From an uncultured Anaerolineaceae bacterium (GTDB taxonomy: Bacteria > Chloroflexota > Anaerolineae > Anaerolineales > Anaerolineaceae), in NCBI GenBank assembly GCA_937890875.1, contig CALAEB010000549.1:1-7376 (forward strand): a stretch of DNA of 7,376 bases, written 5' to 3'. The position numbers and the translations under genes were made by a program. The notes under the pieces are model-generated. The model saw nothing but the letters and a program-made list of their open reading frames with translations. It had not been told where the DNA came from and did not search any database. How positions within the stretch are numbered: the stretch's first letter is position 1; each line of letters begins with the position of its first letter. Shown in pieces: positions 4,963-7,376 of this stretch.

Positions 4963-5813
4963 TGATACACTCGTTAAGACAATTAAAAGCACTTGTGCGA
5001 AACATGTCAAAAGGCAATAGTAATAAAGCCCTGATCATTATCCGCAACTATGTCATGGGGCGGTTCCTTGAAAGACTTTCTCTTTCTCCATATCGGAATA
5101 ATCTGATTCTGAAAGGTGGTGTTCTGGTTTCTGCTGTGGTTGGTCTTGATAAACGCTCCACGATGGATGTGGATACTGCCGTCAAGAACCTGTCGCTATC
5201 GGTCGAGAGCGCCCGAAAGATCGTTGCGGAGATTATCTCGATTCCGCTTGAGGATGGTATGGCGTTCGAGATAAAGGATGCGGACGGCATTATGGATGAG
5301 GCAGATTACGCTGGGGTGCGAATAATGTTGGATACGACGCTGGAAACGATGCATACCCCGCTGAAAATTGATTTCTCTACCGGGGATGTGATTACACCAA
5401 AGGAGATTTCGTATTCTTTCCAGCTCCTGTTTGAAAACCGCACCATTTCCATTATGACATACAATCTGGAAACGGTGCTTGCGGAGAAACTGGAAACGCT
5501 TATTACCCGTGGTACGGCGAATACCCGCATGAGGGATTTCTATGATATCTATGCTCTTGAAACCCTTCAATCGGACGATATCAATCCTGCTGTGCTGAAT
5601 AATGCTTTTACCAATACCAGTCGGGAACGAGGTTCGGTGACAGTGGTCAGAGGTGCCGAATTGATTCTGGATGAAGTTGGCACCAGTCCTAAAATAGCAG
5701 CTTTATGGAAGAGTTACCAGAACAAATTCGATTATGCTGCCGATGTAAGCTGGGGCGATGTAATGAAGTCGGTCAGAAAGCTGTATGAGCTTGCCACATT
5801 ACACGGGTCTTGA
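4962..5813 (+). CDS. abiEii: AbiEii/AbiGii-family nucleotidyltransferase toxin
   Basis: A 283-residue cytoplasmic toxin of the DNA polymerase beta-like nucleotidyltransferase superfamily. Visible motifs: LKGG (50-53) followed by KRSTMDVD, whose D69 and D71 are the likely metal-binding pair; LKIDFSTGD (134-142), with D137 the likely third acidic residue; then AEKL (174-177) and RMRDFYD (189-195), matching the conserved C-terminal lysine and aspartate motifs. All key positions appear intact, so the protein should be active. Relatives transfer nucleotides to RNA acceptors or bind GTP and arrest growth until relieved by AbiEi; the target here is not known. The ATG at 4962 shares its A with the abiEi stop (TGATG), indicating coupled translation; a GTG at 4959 would add one residue. 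GGAAG (4947-4951) is the ribosome site. Confidence 0.93.
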   Translation: MIHSLRQLKALVRNMSKGNSNKALIIIRNYVMGRFLERLSLSPYRNNLILKGGVLVSAVVGLDKRSTMDVDTAVKNLSLSVESARKIVAEIISIPLEDGMAFEIKDADGIMDEADYAGVRIMLDTTLETMHTPLKIDFSTGDVITPKEISYSFQLLFENRTISIMTYNLETVLAEKLETLITRGTANTRMRDFYDIYALETLQSDDINPAVLNNAFTNTSRERGSVTVVRGAELILDEVGTSPKIAALWKSYQNKFDYAADVSWGDVMKSVRKLYELATLHGS

Positions 5814-6064
5814 ATTTCTTCCCATAAGTTTTTTTTCTTTCGCGGAAAAACACAAGCAGCCCTATTTTATTCGGAAAGCTTTCTCATTGTTTGAATGCTT
5901 GGTGAAAAGAGATCTTGTGTCAAGGAAGAGAAAAAATCGTTATCAGATGAAGCCGGTTGTGATGTGAAATTCGGGTTGTCGATTGCCTGAGGACCGGAAA
6001 ACTTTCAAATAAGAAAACCCAAAAAATGCAAAAAAACTGAGATAAAAGCGCAAAAATAGAATAG

Positions 6065-6104
6065 ACGCTCGGGCTATAATAGCATCCACGGGCGTTTTAT
6101 TTTT
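6065..6104 (+). terminator. candidate intrinsic terminator
   Basis: ACGCTCG (6065-6071) pairs with CGGGCGT (6089-6095), with one G-U pair, around a 17-base loop that holds a second small stem (GCTAT/ATAGC). A T-rich tract follows (6095-6104, nine of ten T). The polarity fits the + strand, so it could end abiE readthrough about 250 bases after abiEii and insulate the activase operon. Confidence 0.55.
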
Positions 6105-6159
6105 GATATTGTACGAAGATAATACTTTCTTTTGTTGGTGCGGACCTTTGCCGGATAGA

Positions 6160-6201
6160 AAACGTGTCCGCAATGATGCTGATGTCCCTGAAACGTGTCC
6201 G
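6160..6201. repeat. direct repeat of AAACGTGTCCG upstream of the activase gene
   Basis: AAACGTGTCCG occurs at 6160-6170 and 6191-6201, start to start 31 bases, about three helical turns, so both copies face the same side of the DNA. A reverse-complement partner of the first copy's end (TGCGGAC) lies at 6139-6145. This looks like a regulator-binding array or a structured leader; no regulator is identified. Confidence 0.5.
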
Positions 6202-6268
6202 AAACTTAAATTTTGCTGAGACGCTGGATGCCGCAGTGTCCTGCAAAACTATCCGGATCGTTTTGGCC

Positions 6269-6274
6269 AAGGAG
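6269..6274 (+). promoter_or_regulatory. ribosome binding site fixing the activase start at 6283
   Basis: AAGGAG overlaps the upstream in-frame GTG at 6274 and lies eight bases before the ATG at 6283, so the ATG is the start. Confidence 0.75.
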
Positions 6275-6282
6275 TGGATGAA

Positions 6283-7182
6283 ATGAAAGGTATGATCACG
6301 GAAATTCAGCGGTTTTCGCTCAATGACGGGCCGGGAATCCGGACGACTGTCTTTTTGAAAGGCTGTAACCTGCACTGCAAATGGTGTCACAATCCGGAGA
6401 CGATTCTCAGAAAGAAAGAACTCCATTTTTATCCGCAGAACTGCATCAGCTGCTATAAATGCGTTGCGGTTTGTCCGTCCAAGGCGCATAAGAAAATCGG
6501 CGGCGAGCATCACCTCTACCGCAATCTTTGTATTCAATGCGGAAAATGTGCGGATGTTTGTTATGCGCAGGCATTGCAGATGTCCGGTCAGCTCATGTCT
6601 GTGGAGATGGTCATGGCAGAGATTATTCAGGATAAGGCTTTTTACCTGGATTCCGGCGGAGGTGTGACGATTTCCGGCGGGGAAGCACTGTTCCAGAAAG
6701 ATTTCGTGCTTGCACTGGCGGATGCCTGCCATCGGGAGGATATCCCGGTCGCAATTGAAAGCAACATCGCTTTTCCTTTCAGCATCATTCAGGAAGCGCT
6801 GGATGCGGTGGATCTGCTGATGTGTGACCTGAAGATTTTTGACAGCGAAGAACATAAAAAATGGACCGGGATTGGCAGCGAGCTGATTCTGGATAATATC
6901 CGCCGGTTGGATACAAGCGGCAGACCCTATATTTTGCGCACGCCGCTGGTGCCGGGCGTGACGGATTCGGACGAAAATATCGGGGCGATTTCTGATTTTG
7001 TCCAATCGTTGCACAACCTGCTCTATTATGAATTGCTCAATTTTAATCCGTTGGGGGATGGCAAATATAAGAGCCTTGATAAACCGAATGAATTTGTACA
7101 GGCGCGTCCCTTGCCGGAGAGCCGTATGCAGGCGCTGGCGGGGATCGCGGGCGGCAAAGGTTTCGAAGTGCGGGTTGCCTGA
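6283..7182 (+). CDS. glycyl-radical enzyme activating protein (radical SAM, ferredoxin-type)
   Basis: A 299-residue cytoplasmic radical-SAM enzyme. It reductively cleaves SAM and abstracts hydrogen from a glycine of its partner glycyl-radical enzyme, switching it on under anaerobic conditions. Visible motifs: the activase signature ending FSLNDGPGIRTTVFLKGC; the radical-SAM cluster CNLHCKWC (Cys 28, 32, 35); two extra 4Fe-4S sites of the ferredoxin type (Cys 54, 57, 60, 64 and Cys 83, 86, 89, 93); GGGVTISGGE (125-134) for SAM contact; and DLKIFD and LRTPLVPGVTD further on. The two ferredoxin sites and the length near 300 separate it from the shorter PflA of pyruvate formate-lyase and place it with activases of the dehydratase/lyase/decarboxylase type enzymes. 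The second ferredoxin motif ends C-Y rather than the usual C-P. A putative partner gene starts 50 bases downstream, so this is probably an operon with the activase first. Confidence 0.94.
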   Translation: MKGMITEIQRFSLNDGPGIRTTVFLKGCNLHCKWCHNPETILRKKELHFYPQNCISCYKCVAVCPSKAHKKIGGEHHLYRNLCIQCGKCADVCYAQALQMSGQLMSVEMVMAEIIQDKAFYLDSGGGVTISGGEALFQKDFVLALADACHREDIPVAIESNIAFPFSIIQEALDAVDLLMCDLKIFDSEEHKKWTGIGSELILDNIRRLDTSGRPYILRTPLVPGVTDSDENIGAISDFVQSLHNLLYYELLNFNPLGDGKYKSLDKPNEFVQARPLPESRMQALAGIAGGKGFEVRVA

Positions 7183-7197
7183 CAGCCGGAACGGCTG
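7183..7197 (+). repeat. intercistronic hairpin between activase and glycyl-radical enzyme
   Basis: CAGCCG (7183-7188) and CGGCTG (7192-7197) form a perfect 6-bp G/C-rich stem with loop GAA, starting directly after the activase stop. There is no T-run, so it is not a terminator. It could stabilise or define the 5' end of the downstream part of the message. Confidence 0.6.
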
Positions 7198-7232
7198 AAG
7201 AGCCTGATCAGAAGAGATGGGAGGACAGGAAC

Positions 7233-7376
7233 ATGTCAAAAATTCAGTTCATAAATGAATTCCCGGCGGATGAGCCATTTTCATATGATAAGCGCATCCA
7301 ACTGCTAAAGCTGCGAAAGCGTCGCCAGACGGAGGAAAAAATTGCGCTGGAAGGCGGGCTGGACGAAGATGATTAC
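7233..7376 (+). CDS. probable glycyl-radical enzyme (PFL-like), N-terminal fragment
   Basis: Only the first 48 codons are inside the window. The ATG at 7233 has GGAGG (7220-7224) eight bases upstream. The visible part contains KRIQLLKLRKRRQTEEKI, then EGGLDEDDY. This resembles the helical N-terminus of PFL-like glycyl-radical enzymes, where an R-x-x-x-L-R region is followed by QT-x-x-K and then a G-x-D-x-DD turn. Position directly after a ferredoxin-type activase strongly supports this. The catalytic Cys and the glycyl-radical loop lie beyond the window, so whether it is a pyruvate formate-lyase, hydroxyproline or diol dehydratase, choline lyase or another type cannot be told. It could be a shorter unrelated protein, but I consider that unlikely. 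Confidence 0.75.
   Translation, partial: MSKIQFINEFPADEPFSYDKRIQLLKLRKRRQTEEKIALEGGLDEDDY

Larger units (their letters stand above)
5814..6268. other. non-coding stretch between abiE and the glycyl-radical operon
   Basis: No gene is supportable. Contents in order: A/T-rich sequence after abiEii with no clear terminator; a segment of closely spaced A-runs (about 5998-6056); a candidate hairpin terminator at 6065-6104; two copies of AAACGTGTCCG (6160-6170 and 6191-6201); a 7-bp inverted repeat TGCGGAC/GTCCGCA (6139-6145/6166-6172); and an 8-bp inverted repeat CCGGATAG/CTATCCGG (6151-6158/6249-6256). No convincing promoter for the activase gene is visible; a lone TATAAT at 6075-6080 lacks a -35 partner. 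I do not recognise a riboswitch class. Confidence 0.55.

Noticed and set aside
5832..5850. Hairpin just after abiEii as its terminator
   Set aside because: The stem is only six A/T-rich pairs, and no T-run follows it on the + strand.
5785..5967. 60-codon + strand frame running out of the abiEii end
   Set aside because: It starts inside abiEii, lacks a ribosome site, and its product is basic with no recognisable motif. It could be a remnant but nothing supports it.
6075..6080. TATAAT as the promoter of the activase operon
   Set aside because: No -35 element lies 16-18 bases upstream, and the hexamer sits in the loop of a likely terminator.
6097..7239. Long open frame (380 codons) on the - strand over the activase
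   Set aside because: It runs opposite a gene with full radical-SAM and ferredoxin motifs, has no recognisable domain, and has no ribosome site.
1..7376. CRISPR arrays, tRNA or rRNA genes, transposases
   Set aside because: No regularly spaced repeats, cloverleaf-like segments, rRNA motifs or transposase domains were seen.

Overview
The window reads as ordinary chromosomal DNA of an anaerobic, fermentative bacterium. The evidence is a glycyl-radical enzyme and its activase, several compact same-strand operons, Shine-Dalgarno (SD) starts and intrinsic terminators. The taxon cannot be fixed from the sequence. Base composition is near balanced in most genes and visibly more A/T-rich in the abiE segment. 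The AbiE proteins look like those common in gut Clostridia, whereas the other genes suggest no particular lineage. All supported genes lie on the + strand.

Region 1 (1-2100): the 3' part of a gene with the RlmD/RumA rRNA m5U-methyltransferase architecture, followed after one base by a ZIP-family (GufA/ZIP11-like) metal transporter. The methyltransferase-like protein is the most striking item. It keeps the visible iron-sulfur cysteines and a recognisable methyltransferase fold, but every key active-site position I can align has changed, including the catalytic Cys (now His) and the catalytic Glu (now Ser). The reading frame is intact, so it looks like a maintained pseudoenzyme or repurposed paralogue rather than a decaying gene. 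The gap after the ZIP gene holds a perfect 23-bp-arm palindrome and a strong intrinsic terminator.

Region 2 (2130-4104): a promoter with an overlapping inverted repeat, then an overlapping three-gene operon: a short GntR/YtrA-type repressor, an ABC ATPase and an ABC2-type permease. The layout matches the Ytr and Pmt efflux cassettes, in which the repressor controls the operon and responds to membrane-active compounds. The first two genes probably both start at TTG, just downstream of a decoy ATG that sits too close to the SD.

Region 3 (4105-5813): a gap packed with inverted repeats leads into a two-gene AbiE toxin-antitoxin/phage-defence cassette: abiEi antitoxin/repressor and abiEii nucleotidyltransferase toxin, overlapping by one base. 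A clear -35/-10 promoter is bracketed by a perfect 9-bp inverted repeat that fits AbiEi autoregulation. Its composition and position between two housekeeping-type operons suggest acquisition by transfer.

Region 4 (5814-7376): a 469-base non-coding stretch with a candidate terminator, an A-tract-rich segment and repeated motifs. It leads into a glycyl-radical-enzyme activase (radical SAM plus two extra 4Fe-4S sites) and, 50 bases on, the first 48 codons of what is most likely its partner glycyl-radical enzyme. The substrate of that enzyme cannot be read from this fragment.
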